This document shows, in pieces, positions 22,587 through 32,485 of a DNA stretch of 64,000 bases. Within the stretch, counting starts at the first letter, position 1. Every line of letters begins with the position of its first letter. A model generated the notes under the pieces. The model had not been told where the DNA came from. It was given only the letters and a program-made list of their open reading frames with translations, and made no database searches. The DNA comes from Evernia prunastri (taxonomy: Eukaryota; Ascomycota; Lecanoromycetes; Lecanorales; Parmeliaceae), in assembly GCA_003184365.1 (NCBI GenBank), contig NKYR01000036.1:1-64000 (forward strand), read 5' to 3'. A program made the translations under genes and the position numbers.

Positions 22587-24640
22587 ACGTGCAATACGTG
22601 GGACACTGACTGCATACAAGTTCAATACAGCGTTAGCTGGCATACAGTGGTAATTATGCATATGAACGTGTCCTGTGGTGAACATTACAAGTTTTTTTCG
22701 CTGACGACGGGGAATCGCATGAGTCGTTGACGGTACAAGTGGAGACAAAGCCAATTCCCAGATCCTTTGCCGAAATGACAGCGTCTCAATCCAAGGATCG
22801 CCAAAGACTATTGCACTAATACTCTAATCACTTGCCACTTGCATGGTCTGCTAAGCTTTAGTATTGTCAAAGATATACAAGCCGTCGGTGCATCCCCAAA
22901 AAGCACTTGGCTAGTACATAGGCTCCCAAGCTTCAGCTCGCCAGTGACTTATGGGCTATCCCTACATCGTCTGCCAACTTGTTAGACCTCGAAGCTCTGC
23001 GGCCTACTAACGTTTACCAACAGGCCAATCCCCAAATGACTTGCCCGATTTATAAGCTGTCATGCTTTACTTGGTCAAGGACTTCCAGGCGATTGCCCTT
23101 ATTCATCTAACCAACTTAATGGCTACTAGAGCTTTGAGATTGCTAGAGATGTACAAGGGTACGGGTTGTTGACTAAAGAATTTATTGCTAACGAGAGACT
23201 TTAAGTTAAAATTTGTTAAAGACACATGGATCAGCCCTCAAAAGCGCAAGCAGCCATGGGCCAATTCCGAAATGATTCCTCACAACTGGGTCGCAGTCGC
23301 TGGCGCAGTCACCTCCTTTTCATCAATACCTTCTTCGCTGAATACCTCGAAATGCACCTGGATCGACTCCTCCCTGTCCCTGGCAAACCTGGTAGCCTGT
23401 CAACAAGTCCGTACCAAGGCGTGGGCTATTAACATGTGAAGGGGCATTTACCCATGTGTGAGTATAGCCCCGCCGACTTGCTTGATCCCCGACATCTTGT
23501 GGCTATCGGCATCCTTGTATGTAAAGATGCAAGAGGCGGCACGGCCCTCCTCAGAACAAAGCTGCTAAACAACGAATTCAGCATTACATACAGGAGAAGA
23601 TGCGCAGCTTTATGCATACACGATGAGAGCACTCCCCTTAGATCTCCATATACCCTTCGACGGTCTCGATGCTCTCATCGCCTAATCCTTCCCCTCTGTT
23701 TCAGAGGTCAGTCGCACTTGTCTCCCGTCATTGTGTCTGTTCAGGTAGCTTCGCACTTAACCGTTACTTGAATGTCTGGCATGCTTCGCAGAGGATCAGC
23801 CCAAAAGGCTGTGCTAGATGAGAGGGCTGGGGAATGTAGAGATTCGATGGTGATATGATCAGTAAATACGAAAGGAAGGGGGAAATTGGGAGCTCTTATA
23901 ACAATTTCTTCCCCGTATCCCGACTCGCCATCATGATTGGTCAAAGTGTCATGGTCGACTGCCATGCATTCGACCCACCGCTTCCCCCGAGATTGGTGGC
24001 ACGTGTATGACATGCACCTAAGGCAACCTCCTCTCACTCACCACCTTCTCGAATCCAGAGTCTGACAATCGTCTTTCAGATGCCAGACCTTGACCCCTGC
24101 AGACCCGTTGAAAACGAGCAAGGTTGGCTTAGGCCGCACCCTTTCGCGAAACTCAGCATCGACACTCGTTTAATGGATACCAAGTACGACTCGATTCATC
24201 GCTTTCGTGAAGGCCGCAAGTCGCTTTGCGTGTACACCCAAATTTCGACTTTGGAGGATGCGCTAGCGCCGGGGTGTGAAAGAGCAAGAGAGGCAGGGCA
24301 AGCGGCAATTCTGTTTGCTACCGAGCCTCGTTTGAGGGTCGTACTGTTAGATCCAAAGGCAATCATTGCGACGCAATATCGACGCTAAAGAGAATTGTGT
24401 GATGGACGGAAATTGTGCTCTACCCCGGTTTTGCACAGGTTGAGAGCGCGCACGGGTGGCCGGAGCAACCGCCTCCTTTGAAACCAGGTACGTCTGCCAA
24501 TAACCTCAGAGCACCACCAAGTCATTCATCCCCTCCCACCATCACAGGCCCCCCACATTTGACATGTCCCTTCGGTCGAATTGGTTTCAAGCACAAGCTG
24601 CCTCCTTCCCGACGGCCTCGGCCCAGTGCGACACCCTCGC
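22587..24640. other. Gene-poor interval, 2.1 kb
   Basis: Short frames at 23185-23771 (plus), 23741-24037 (minus) and 24080-24388 (plus) have no recognisable motif and no convincing splice partners. I see nothing else here. Confidence 0.45.
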
Positions 24641-24643
24641 ACA

Positions 24644-24650
24644 TATAAAA
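24644..24650 (+). promoter_or_regulatory. TATA box
   Basis: TATAAAA preceded by CACA and followed by GG, about 20-80 bases before a long polypyrimidine tract. This is one of the few clear TATA boxes in the window, and it points to the right. Confidence 0.5.
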
Positions 24651-24720
24651 GGTCCCAATTCACCACCTTCCGTCTTCTTCTTCTTCTTCTTCCTCTTCCT
24701 CCTCCTCCTCTTCTTCTTCT

Positions 24721-24780
24721 CTATCTTCTTCTCTATCTTCTTCTCTATCTTCTTCTCTATCTTCTTCTCTATCTTCTTCT
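24721..24780. repeat. Five perfect 12-bp repeats in a polypyrimidine tract
   Basis: Unit CTATCTTCTTCT repeated five times, within a CT-only tract at about 24668-24790. It lies where the 5' leader of the tentative small gene would be. Confidence 0.9.
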
Positions 24781-24897
24781 TCCTCTTTATCACCTTCTTC
24801 TCCTCCAACCTCCTATCATCCACCTTCTTCATCTCCCTCACTTCACTCCAAACACCCCATCCGTCCCCCCACCCCCGCTCCCTGCGACCTACCAACC

Positions 24898-24975
24898 ATG
24901 TGCGCATGCATCATAGCCACCCTCGTCATGACCTTGTTGATGATAATCGACGACTACATCCTTGAGGTCCTCTAA
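24898..24975 (+). other. 25-codon upstream reading frame
   Basis: Starts in a good context (CCAACCATG) after the polypyrimidine tract and encodes a hydrophobic 25-residue peptide beginning MCACIIATL. It stops five bases before the ATG at 24981. It could be a regulatory uORF, a membrane micropeptide or chance. Confidence 0.3.
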
Positions 24976-24980
24976 AAAAA

Positions 24981-25403
24981 ATGACGATCCCAGCCCGCCA
25001 CCTTCCCTCTCGAACGTTGCTTTCCCTCCACCACCCTCGTCAGCGCTACCTTCCGTTGAGATCGTCCTTTGGGGTAAGAGATGACAGCGCATCATGTACA
25101 CCCAGGAATGCCCTGACTGACCTAGCGCTAGGAGAAAACGGTCACTCGCTGCTCCAACGTGTCAATTTCGAGGAAAAGATGTGCCAGATTTGTAAGTGAC
25201 GGATGAACCCAAACGAGGTAGATGGATCTGAAAACTGATTCTTGGAGCCAATCCCAGGCGCAAATCGTTTGGTTTCTTCGCGTTTCGGATATCTAGGAAG
25301 CGCAGGCTTGTCAAGATGGATTTTCGGAAGGGCGTGGGGGAGTTGGTTTTGGTTGACAGTGTACATTCTCGAGTCTTGTATCTGCAGTTGCTGTAATTGG
25401 TGA
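24981..25403 (+). CDS. Tentative small two-exon gene, unknown
   Basis: Exons 24981-25191 and 25258-25403 would give 118 aa. The 66-nt intron has a perfect GTAAGT donor, a CTGAT branch and a CCCAG acceptor, and the frame stays open for 47 codons after it. The N-terminus is Arg/Ser/His-rich without acidic residues for about 30 residues, resembling a mitochondrial presequence. The C-terminus has a Trp-rich hydrophobic segment ending in a Cys cluster (SCICSCCNW). A TATA box and CT-rich tract lie upstream. No family is recognised, and minus-strand frames also cross the region, so this is a candidate only. Confidence 0.3.
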
Positions 25404-25662
25404 ATGAGTGGAAGACGGGTAGGGACAGCATGGGCGCAAAAGGTTCTTGCAAGGGGCGCACTGGATGGAGCATGCACAACTAGGGGATTCGCAAGACTAA
25501 TTGCATAAACTCTAGAACTGCTATTTCCTTTTTCCTACTTGTCATTCTGTGTACTCAACTCAACAAAGAACCAACCATCAACGAGATCCCCACTAACCCT
25601 CCTCCACTGGAGCCAGACCCACCCCTCCCCTCCACCTCCCTGCTGTGAACTCTCAGCCCCAG

Positions 25663-26746
25663 CTAATGGCAGTTCCTCCTATGCTGCTCCAACTTGTCCT
25701 GGCGGTAGGCGCCCGGGTACGTGCAACCGGGCACGTTGCACTGATATTGGAGCACACCGGTGTGCTTCCCGGCGTGACGTTGCATGTCCCGTAGACGTCC
25801 GAACGTCTTGTCGCACCCGTCGCAGGCCCAGCGACGGCGACCGTCAGGGCCGACCACAGAGCCAGAAGGAGAAGGCGATGGGTTGCCGCTCATGGTAGCA
25901 GACGTGGTATCGGAGGATAGGACACCGAGGCTAGCGTCGGATGCGGTATGATTGTCGTCGCGATCGGCCATTCCGGTGATCGGTGCGTCGTTGGACAGAT
26001 GAAAATTGGCGTTGGAGTTACCGGCTGGCCTGGCGCCTTCATCGTGTCGAGGACGACGAGAAGTATCGGCACTCTGATCGCAGGTCATGCTAGGGGCGGT
26101 GGCACTGCCAAGAGTGAGGCCGGGGTAGTCGGCGCCATTGTTTCCCAGTTCACCGAGATTGGTGATACCGCCATTGGTGTTGTTGGCATGTGGAGTGACG
26201 GTAGCACCCTGAACAGCGCGGCTGGCGAAGCTAGGAGCAGCAACGTTGGCATATGGAGAGGAGCCGGCTTGGATATTGTTGTTACCCACACCGAGACCGC
26301 CGCAGGTGTTGTCGCTAAATGCTACGCCACGATAGTCGAGGCCATCATTAATGTCGTTAGTACAGAACACGAAGCCAGGATCGTCCACGGCTTGGCTGGC
26401 ATGGTCATAGGTTCCCCAAGGGTGGACAGCGTGGGTGCCATGGCCGTGGACTGCATTGGCAGGAGCGAGGATGTCAGCACGGTGAGTAGGGTTGTTACCA
26501 TAGTTCACGGGGTTTGGGTTTTCGAAATGAGTCCTGACATGCAGGTCGAGATGATGTTCCGAGGAAAAGGATCCTTCGCAGCCGGGGTGCAAGCACAAGT
26601 ATTCATTGTTCCTGCATAGGGTTGCTTGAACAAGGCCGCTCTTGCTTAAGCGAGACTTAGCCCGTTTTTTTTACTTACGCAACTCCATGCAAGTGATATG
26701 CATGGTGTTGAGGAATGTCGTCAGGATTGGCTGCGCCCTTCTGCAT
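25663..26746 (-). CDS. C2H2 zinc-finger protein, probable transcription factor
   Basis: Exons 26746-26679 and 26611-25663 give 338 aa. The 67-nt intron has a GTAAGT donor and GCAG acceptor. One finger near the N-terminus reads YLCLHPGCEGSFSS followed by His-x5-His spacing (LDLHVRTH). Two sit at the C-terminus: WACDGCDKTFGRLRDMQRH and YQCNVPGCTYPGAYRQDKL with QHRRNC. The 200 residues between are Asn/Gly/Ala-rich and look disordered. The last finger ends with His-x4-Cys instead of His-His. A nuclear DNA-binding role is inferred from the fingers; no target or named regulator is recognised. Confidence 0.8.
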
Positions 26747-27164
26747 GGCTGAAATAAGTTTGATTGTCGTGCAGGAAAAAAATAGGGGTAAGCGGTGGGA
26801 AGGGGCGGCCAATGAGTTTTCTGGGATCTGACAGCCTTGCGGAAAGGGGCGTGGGTGCTTCGAACTGGTGTGCAGAATTCCCTCAAAATGAGACGAGGGG
26901 AAGACGCTTCTTATAGACGTCGCTTCGAAAGGGGCGCTCGACTTTCAGAAAAGAGGAAGTTCAGCGGGTATTTTATGAGTCACGTGGAGAGAAATTGAGG
27001 CTAGATGGAGCCATCTGGGCATTAAGACGGTGCAATTGATTACATTATTCTTCACGCTCGCGCGCCATTCCACATGGTTTAGAAAAATGAGAAGTCCTCG
27101 CTCTTCCGAACGTCATAAAAATCCTCGGTATGCCCAATCACCTTTGAAAGTAGAAAATAGAAAG
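26747..27164. other. Promoter of the C2H2 gene and 3' flank of the GPI-type gene
   Basis: 418 bp with no gene. Confidence 0.5.
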
Positions 27165-27921
27165 TTAGAGGGCAGCAGCCACTCCCAAAAATCCAACCAT
27201 ACCGACCAATCCAGCAGCAACAGCTCCAGTGGGACGTGCGGCACCACCCTTCGAACTGTGCGACGTCGTTTCCGCAGCCGCCACATAAGCAGCCGAAGCA
27301 CTCGACACACTTGCCGCACTTTGCGCCGAATTCTGCGCCGCCGAACTCCCACTGTTACCAGTTAGACTGCTGCCAGTGCCACTGCCTGTAGCCGCGGCGG
27401 TGCCATTGCCCGCATCAGCAGTCACACTCTTGATCGCGGCCCCAGCACCCGCCAATCCTCCAAGCCCAGAGTAGGTATGCAGATAACTGCGCACGCCCGT
27501 GGGTAAAGAGTTGAACCATGCAGGGCTGTTGCCGGCCGAGAAGGCGCTTTCGAAGGAGCTGGCGTACGAAGGGTCGTTGACGATCGAGGAGACGAAGCCG
27601 GAGGGAGCGGCGGTGAGGAGGACGCCGAGAACAGAAGAGGTCGGGAGGGCAGAAGCGAGGGAGTTGGCGAGGGGTCCGAGTTGGAGGAGGACGGCGGGAT
27701 CAGTGGGCAGGGCTGTTACGCCGGCTAGAGACGCGCTGGATGGGAGGTGAGATGGGAAAGCGCAATTGAGGTGAGAGATAGGCTTACAGTTGAAGGAGTT
27801 GCGAGATATCAGCCTGACGCTTGTAGACCTCCACTACATGCCGTTCTACCACGTACTCAGGGGCCGGAGCTGCTATGGAAGAAGCGATGAGCGCGAAGAT
27901 AGCGAGGGTAGATTTGAACAT
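27165..27921 (-). CDS. Secreted, probably GPI-anchored cell-surface protein
   Basis: Exons 27921-27788 and 27735-27165 give 234 aa; the 52-nt intron has GTAAGC donor and ATCCAG acceptor. A signal peptide (MFKSTLAIFALIASSIAAP) is followed by a possible Kex2 site (VYKRQ). The central part is Ala/Ser/Leu-rich. A Ser/Gly/Thr-rich stretch leads to a C-terminal hydrophobic tail (VAAGLVGMVGFLGVAAAL) with small residues before it, the pattern of a GPI-attachment signal. Cell wall or plasma membrane location is inferred. The family is not recognised by name; many fungi have similar small Ala/Ser-rich surface proteins. Confidence 0.75.
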
Positions 27922-28602
27922 GTTGATAAATCTAAGATGCAAGAACGATAAAGGGTCTCTCAATGACACAGAAGCGAGCGTATATATGAGCTGTATAGAT
28001 TTAAAAAGAAGAAGAAGATGAAGAAGAAGAAAAGGACTGGGAAAAAAGGAGAAAGATTGATTGTTTATGCAGAGGAACGCGGGTGGGAGATGATGTTCTG
28101 TCCAAGATTCGGTGATCCTAATACCCGTAACTTCGTAATCCGCTGTCCTTGGTAACCCTTGGAGCACAGCCACATTGATTGCCGATCAATTGTGGCGTCC
28201 AGTAATGGTCAAGATTGTCGGTCACCTTAAGGCTGGCTTTGCATGTTCAAGCGAAGACGCACTCCCCTTTCTCTTTTCCTTCTTTGCTTCTTCACTTTTG
28301 TTGTCGATGAGTGGAAGCGTGCGCAGAATGGAACCTCTGTAGGAAAGTTTCGGTGGGCATGAATTGAGGATTGAGAGGATTCTCTCTTACCCTTTCAATT
28401 TTGTTAACAGTGCCGGGTATTTCTCCGCAGAACACCAAAAACCCGGTGGGGCCAAGCTAAGACCACTTTACCTTAGTCGATGACGTACATATGCACGACT
28501 GACGTCAAATTTTGAGCAGCGAACTTCGGATTTAACAAATAGATACTAAGTTACTCACCATATCCACAGGTACTTCTTTCCGGAAAATTCATCAAAACCT
28601 CA
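27922..28602. promoter_or_regulatory. Divergent promoter, GPI-type gene and aldo-keto reductase
   Basis: 681 bp between two divergent genes. It contains two GACGT-type sites (ATGACGTACA at about 28480 and CTGACGTCAA at about 28500). The second matches the TGACGTCA site bound by bZIP factors of the ATF/CREB type. Regulation by stress is inferred only. Confidence 0.45.
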
Positions 28603-29687
28603 ATGTTCCCTCAAACATCCAGAATTGCGTATTCAAGACTTACACAAATTTCCACCCAATTATCCAAGCAATTTTCTCGCAAAGCAAACACAATGGCAAC
28701 CCTCCACACCAAGCAAAAGCTGAATACAGGTGCTGAAATCCGTACGCTTTGCTCCCAGGTCCCCACGTCAATGCTCCTTTACTAACAAATTTCACAGCGG
28801 CCGTTGGTTTCGGAACCTGGCAGGATGCTGGCGCGCAAGAAGACGCCGTCACCGAAGCTTTGAAAGCAGGCTACCGACATATCGACACTGCTCGCATCTA
28901 CGGCACTGAGCCCGCCGTTGGTGCAGCCATTAGAAAGAGTGGCATCCCTCGTTCCGAGATCTTCATCACCACCAAGCTGTGGAACAACTCGCACCACCCT
29001 GACGATGTGGAGCCTGCCCTCGATGCTTCACTAGAAGACCTGGGCACAGACTACCTTGACCTTTATCTCATGCACTGGCCATCCCCTTTCGCCAGAGGCG
29101 ATGCCCTGATGCCCAAAAAAAACGACAAGATTCAAACCGGCGACGCCGACTACGTTGACACGTGGAAGGCCATGGAGAAAACGCTCAAGAGCGGCAAGAC
29201 AAAGGCAATCGGCATCTCCAACTTCAGCAAAGCAGAGCTCGAGCGCCTTCTCAAAGAAACCACCGTCGTCCCCGCGGCCCACCAGATAGAATGCCACCCC
29301 TGGCTCCAGCAGCAAGCATTCACTGCGTTCCACAAGAGCAAAGGCATCCACGTCCAGCAGTACTCACCGTTCGGCAACCAGAACGAAATCTACAGCTCGG
29401 GTCAGAACATCGGTAAGCTCATCGAAGACCCCACCATCGTCGAGATCGCCAAGAAGTACGGCAAGAACGGTGCGCAGGTCGCCCTGGCGTGGGGCATCGC
29501 CCAAGGGCACAGCGTGCTGCCGAAGAGCAAGACGCCCGATAGGATCCGGAGCAACCTGGCCGGGGACTTCAAGCTGGAGAAGGAGGACCTGGACAAGCTG
29601 AGCGCGGTTGACAAGAAGCTCCGTTTCAATGACCCGTCGGGGAACTTCGGCTGGGATTTCTACACCGATCTGGAAGGAAAGAATTGA
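28603..29687 (+). CDS. Aldo-keto reductase (glycerol dehydrogenase / Gcy1-like), two possible start sites
   Basis: Exons 28603-28741 and 28798-29687; the 56-nt intron has GTACGC donor, CTAAC branch and CACAG acceptor. From 28603 the protein has 342 aa; from the in-frame ATG at 28693 it has 312 aa, the usual family length. The catalytic tetrad is visible: Asp in RHIDTARIYG, Tyr in the same motif, Lys in ITTKLWN, His in LYLMHWP. LPKSKTPDRIRSN binds NADPH. The 30-residue extension (QTSRIAYSRLTQISTQ) has Arg, Ser and Thr but no acidic residues and could target mitochondria. Substrate is not fixed by sequence; glycerol/dihydroxyacetone or other aldehydes are typical. Confidence 0.9.
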
Positions 29688-30799
29688 GAGAAGCAGCAAG
29701 CGTGGGGGATTAGTCGAGGATTTGCACCAAGCAGGCACGATGATTGCTCAAAAAGCTTTTGCCCTGGCAGTAGCATAGCAAGGGCAGCCAAGAAGTAGCT
29801 GAGAAAGATAGTAAAGCATAGCGACGGAGAGAGGTGAAGAATCCAAGACATTGTTCCACCGCCATTCCACGCTCACAAGACCTTCTCGCCAAGATATCCT
29901 CAACCAATGTCTCCGATCTCTGTCTTACCAAGCATGTCTCTCATCTCTGATATCCTCGGCCAGCGAGTCCCTGTCCCATTGAACACCAGTAGCCCCTCAT
30001 GAAACCGAGCGCATCTGAAATCCGCGTATCCGAGTCCCCAAACCACTTACCCCTTTCTCGTATCCCACGCCCCTAAATTCCTTTAACCCCCTTGAGCATC
30101 GACGACTCTTGATCCGATTTTTTAGGAAAGCAGCCAGTAGGGACTAGGTAACACCGCCCTCACCTCACAACAGATCTCCAACGCGTTCTCGTTCCTGTAA
30201 AGCCGGTCAACTTGTAAATGTGCACGCACCGGGCAATGGAAGGAGGGGTGAGTAAGGGAAATCACCACGGCGAGTGCAAACGATCAGAGTTTTATGTAGG
30301 GTAAAGTGTTCTTCAGTAAAAAAGATCTAGCATCGAAGCGAATATTAGGTAGCTACAGAGCAAGCTCCAGCGCAAGCAAACGCAAGATTCGCAGAGCCAG
30401 ACCCATCAAGCAGTCACACACTCTCAAATTGGTATATCGATAAAATCGCTCGCAGGAATGTCATGGCGCCGTGCTGTATGCTGAATGGTGAGAGAACGAT
30501 AGTGGTATATGAAAGAGATCCCCTCCTAGACGCCTCTGCCGCCGCGAAAGAAAGCCGCCCAGCTCGCCTCGCCAATGCAATAAGGGGGAACTGTATGCTC
30601 AATGGATTTGGAATCCAAGGGAACGCGTGGAGTAGCTAGAATGGCCAGACTTTGGGGTTATGATGTGATCCAAATGAATGCCTTGAGGATAGCGGAAGTG
30701 CCAGAACCTTGGCGATGAGGTGATCCAACGGAAGGCCGCCGCGGAAGCAAAGGTGCTAAGGCTTGTAAAATACGTGATCTGCTGATGTACACGAGCTGC
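29688..30799. other. Convergent 3' flanks, 1.1 kb
   Basis: Lies between the stop codons of the aldo-keto reductase and the bHLH gene. No supported gene. Confidence 0.5.
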
Positions 30800-32485
30800 T
30801 CAATTCATCTCCATTCCGTACTCGTCCTCTTCTTTGAAGGACGGGTTGTTCCAGTACTGTTGGTGACTGTGGTCGGCACCGCTGGACTGCTGACCAGGGC
30901 TCAGGCTCTGCGGACTCAGAGTGCCCATGGCGGCTGGATCAAGTGGGTCACCGGCTGCGTTGGTGTGTTGCGGCACCCTCAGTCCACTACCGGCTGTGCG
31001 CGTGTATGAGAATGAATTCGGATCGTTTTCCTGCATGGCGTTCACAAGCTCGGTACGCATGCGCCTCTCGTCGTCCGACTGTGAGAAAGGGAATTGCGCT
31101 CCAAGCTGCGCGATCAGATCCGCGAGCTCTTGCTCTTGCTGCATTTTGACATGCAGCGCCCACATGAGATCACGAGTCCAACTAACAGCACCATTGAGAA
31201 TGTCGCCTTTGTTAGGGCCTTTATCCTTCTCTTCCGGCGGAATCCCCATAGTTATGCTGCCACCACCAGTGGCACGACGACCACCTCCTGCAAGCAAAGA
31301 CGTTGCTTGCGGTGGGCTTCGGCCGATAGCAGTAAGGGTGGGCGAAAGAGGAGAGTTGTTCATGATGTGCTTGCGGACCTTTTCATCCTCAAGACGATGC
31401 ATGGGAACTAGGTGAGAAAGTTCCTGGATCTTCTCGTTGATATTATCACGGCGGCGACGCTCCACCATGTTGTGAGATTCACGACGTCGACGACGCTTGG
31501 CTTCTTGGCTCTGATAAGCCGGGGCTGGGTGATGACCAGTCTCAACCTTTGCAGGCAGTGAGGAGGCATGCTTGCCAGACTTTAATACCTCGGTGATCTG
31601 AGCGTGGCTTGCAGGATGATTGGGGGAGGGCATTGGTGAATCGAGATTGTACGATTGGAGGCTGCCAGGTGTACTATCGTATTGGCCTGAAAGACTCTTC
31701 CGATTATAGCTCATGGGCTGTGCTGGCAAGCTTCCGGACTCAGGGGTACGCAGATGCATGTGGTCCAGGTGATCCCCGCCCGGGGTCTTGGGCGTCATTG
31801 GGCTTCCTGAATCTGATGTTTGTCGATTCATGGGCTGGCTCACATAAGACCCAGATTGACCAGGGTTGTAGTTGTTGGCATTGACAGCGTTTGGACGCAT
31901 GTGTGACTGCATCTGTGCGAACTGAGCATAGTTGAAGTTATCATGCGTGAATGGGCTATGAATTGGGCCCCCATCAGGCGTATTGGAGTACAGCTGACTC
32001 ATCTGGCCATGACCGTTCGTGTTTATGGATCCCGGATGACTCTGGCTTGGGTAAAAATTCTGCATGCTGCCTTGGCCTCCGAACCCATGTTGTCCATTCT
32101 GTAGATTATGCTGGTTCGAGGTATCATTAAGATCTAGGTCCAGAAGCTCATCGTCGCCAATGCCTGAATGGGCGAAGGGGATACTATTCGGCATGTTCTG
32201 TTGAGAACTGGAGCCGTATTGGCCATAATTGCCACTCGGCATCGCAAGATCTGAAGGATCAATGTTGCCTGTGGAGACCTGACCGAATTGCTGTCCGAAG
32301 GACATATTGTGGCTCCGCTGGTTCGGCGAGAAGTTGTGCGAGAGGTAATTGAAGTCCTCGGGCTCGTCTTTGATGAATGGGCTAGAATTGCCTGTGCCAG
32401 CCATACCACTATTGAAGAAGTCCAAATCGTCGTCTAAAGTCGTATCTAGGAGAGTATCGTAATTTGCTTTGTCCTTTCTCGTCAT
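30800..32485 (-). CDS. bHLH transcription factor with a long insert in the DNA-binding domain
   Basis: One exon of 561 aa from the ATG at 32485; in-frame ATGs at 32548 and 32557 would add up to 24 residues but follow a possible TATAG splice acceptor. The first 320 residues are Gln/Asn/Ser/Gly-rich, with an acidic start (DTTLDDDLDFF). The basic region and helix 1 (RRESHNMVERRRRDNINEKI) lie near residues 335-355. Helix 2 (GDILNGAVSWTRDLMWALHV) is only reached near residue 425, because about 55 residues rich in Ser/Pro/Gly are inserted. The His, Glu and Arg of the E-box-contacting basic region are present. Nuclear E-box binding is inferred. I do not assign a named orthologue. Confidence 0.85.
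   Translation of the reverse strand: MTRKDKANYDTLLDTTLDDDLDFFNSGMAGTGNSSPFIKDEPEDFNYLSHNFSPNQRSHNMSFGQQFGQVSTGNIDPSDLAMPSGNYGQYGSSSQQNMPNSIPFAHSGIGDDELLDLDLNDTSNQHNLQNGQHGFGGQGSMQNFYPSQSHPGSINTNGHGQMSQLYSNTPDGGPIHSPFTHDNFNYAQFAQMQSHMRPNAVNANNYNPGQSGSYVSQPMNRQTSDSGSPMTPKTPGGDHLDHMHLRTPESGSLPAQPMSYNRKSLSGQYDSTPGSLQSYNLDSPMPSPNHPASHAQITEVLKSGKHASSLPAKVETGHHPAPAYQSQEAKRRRRRESHNMVERRRRDNINEKIQELSHLVPMHRLEDEKVRKHIMNNSPLSPTLTAIGRSPPQATSLLAGGGRRATGGGSITMGIPPEEKDKGPNKGDILNGAVSWTRDLMWALHVKMQQEQELADLIAQLGAQFPFSQSDDERRMRTELVNAMQENDPNSFSYTRTAGSGLRVPQHTNAAGDPLDPAAMGTLSPQSLSPGQQSSGADHSHQQYWNNPSFKEEDEYGMEMN

Noticed and set aside
24587..24907. Lys/Glu-rich minus-strand frame and overlapping Phe/Leu-rich plus frames
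   Set aside because: Products of the polypyrimidine tract; mutually overlapping and without motifs.
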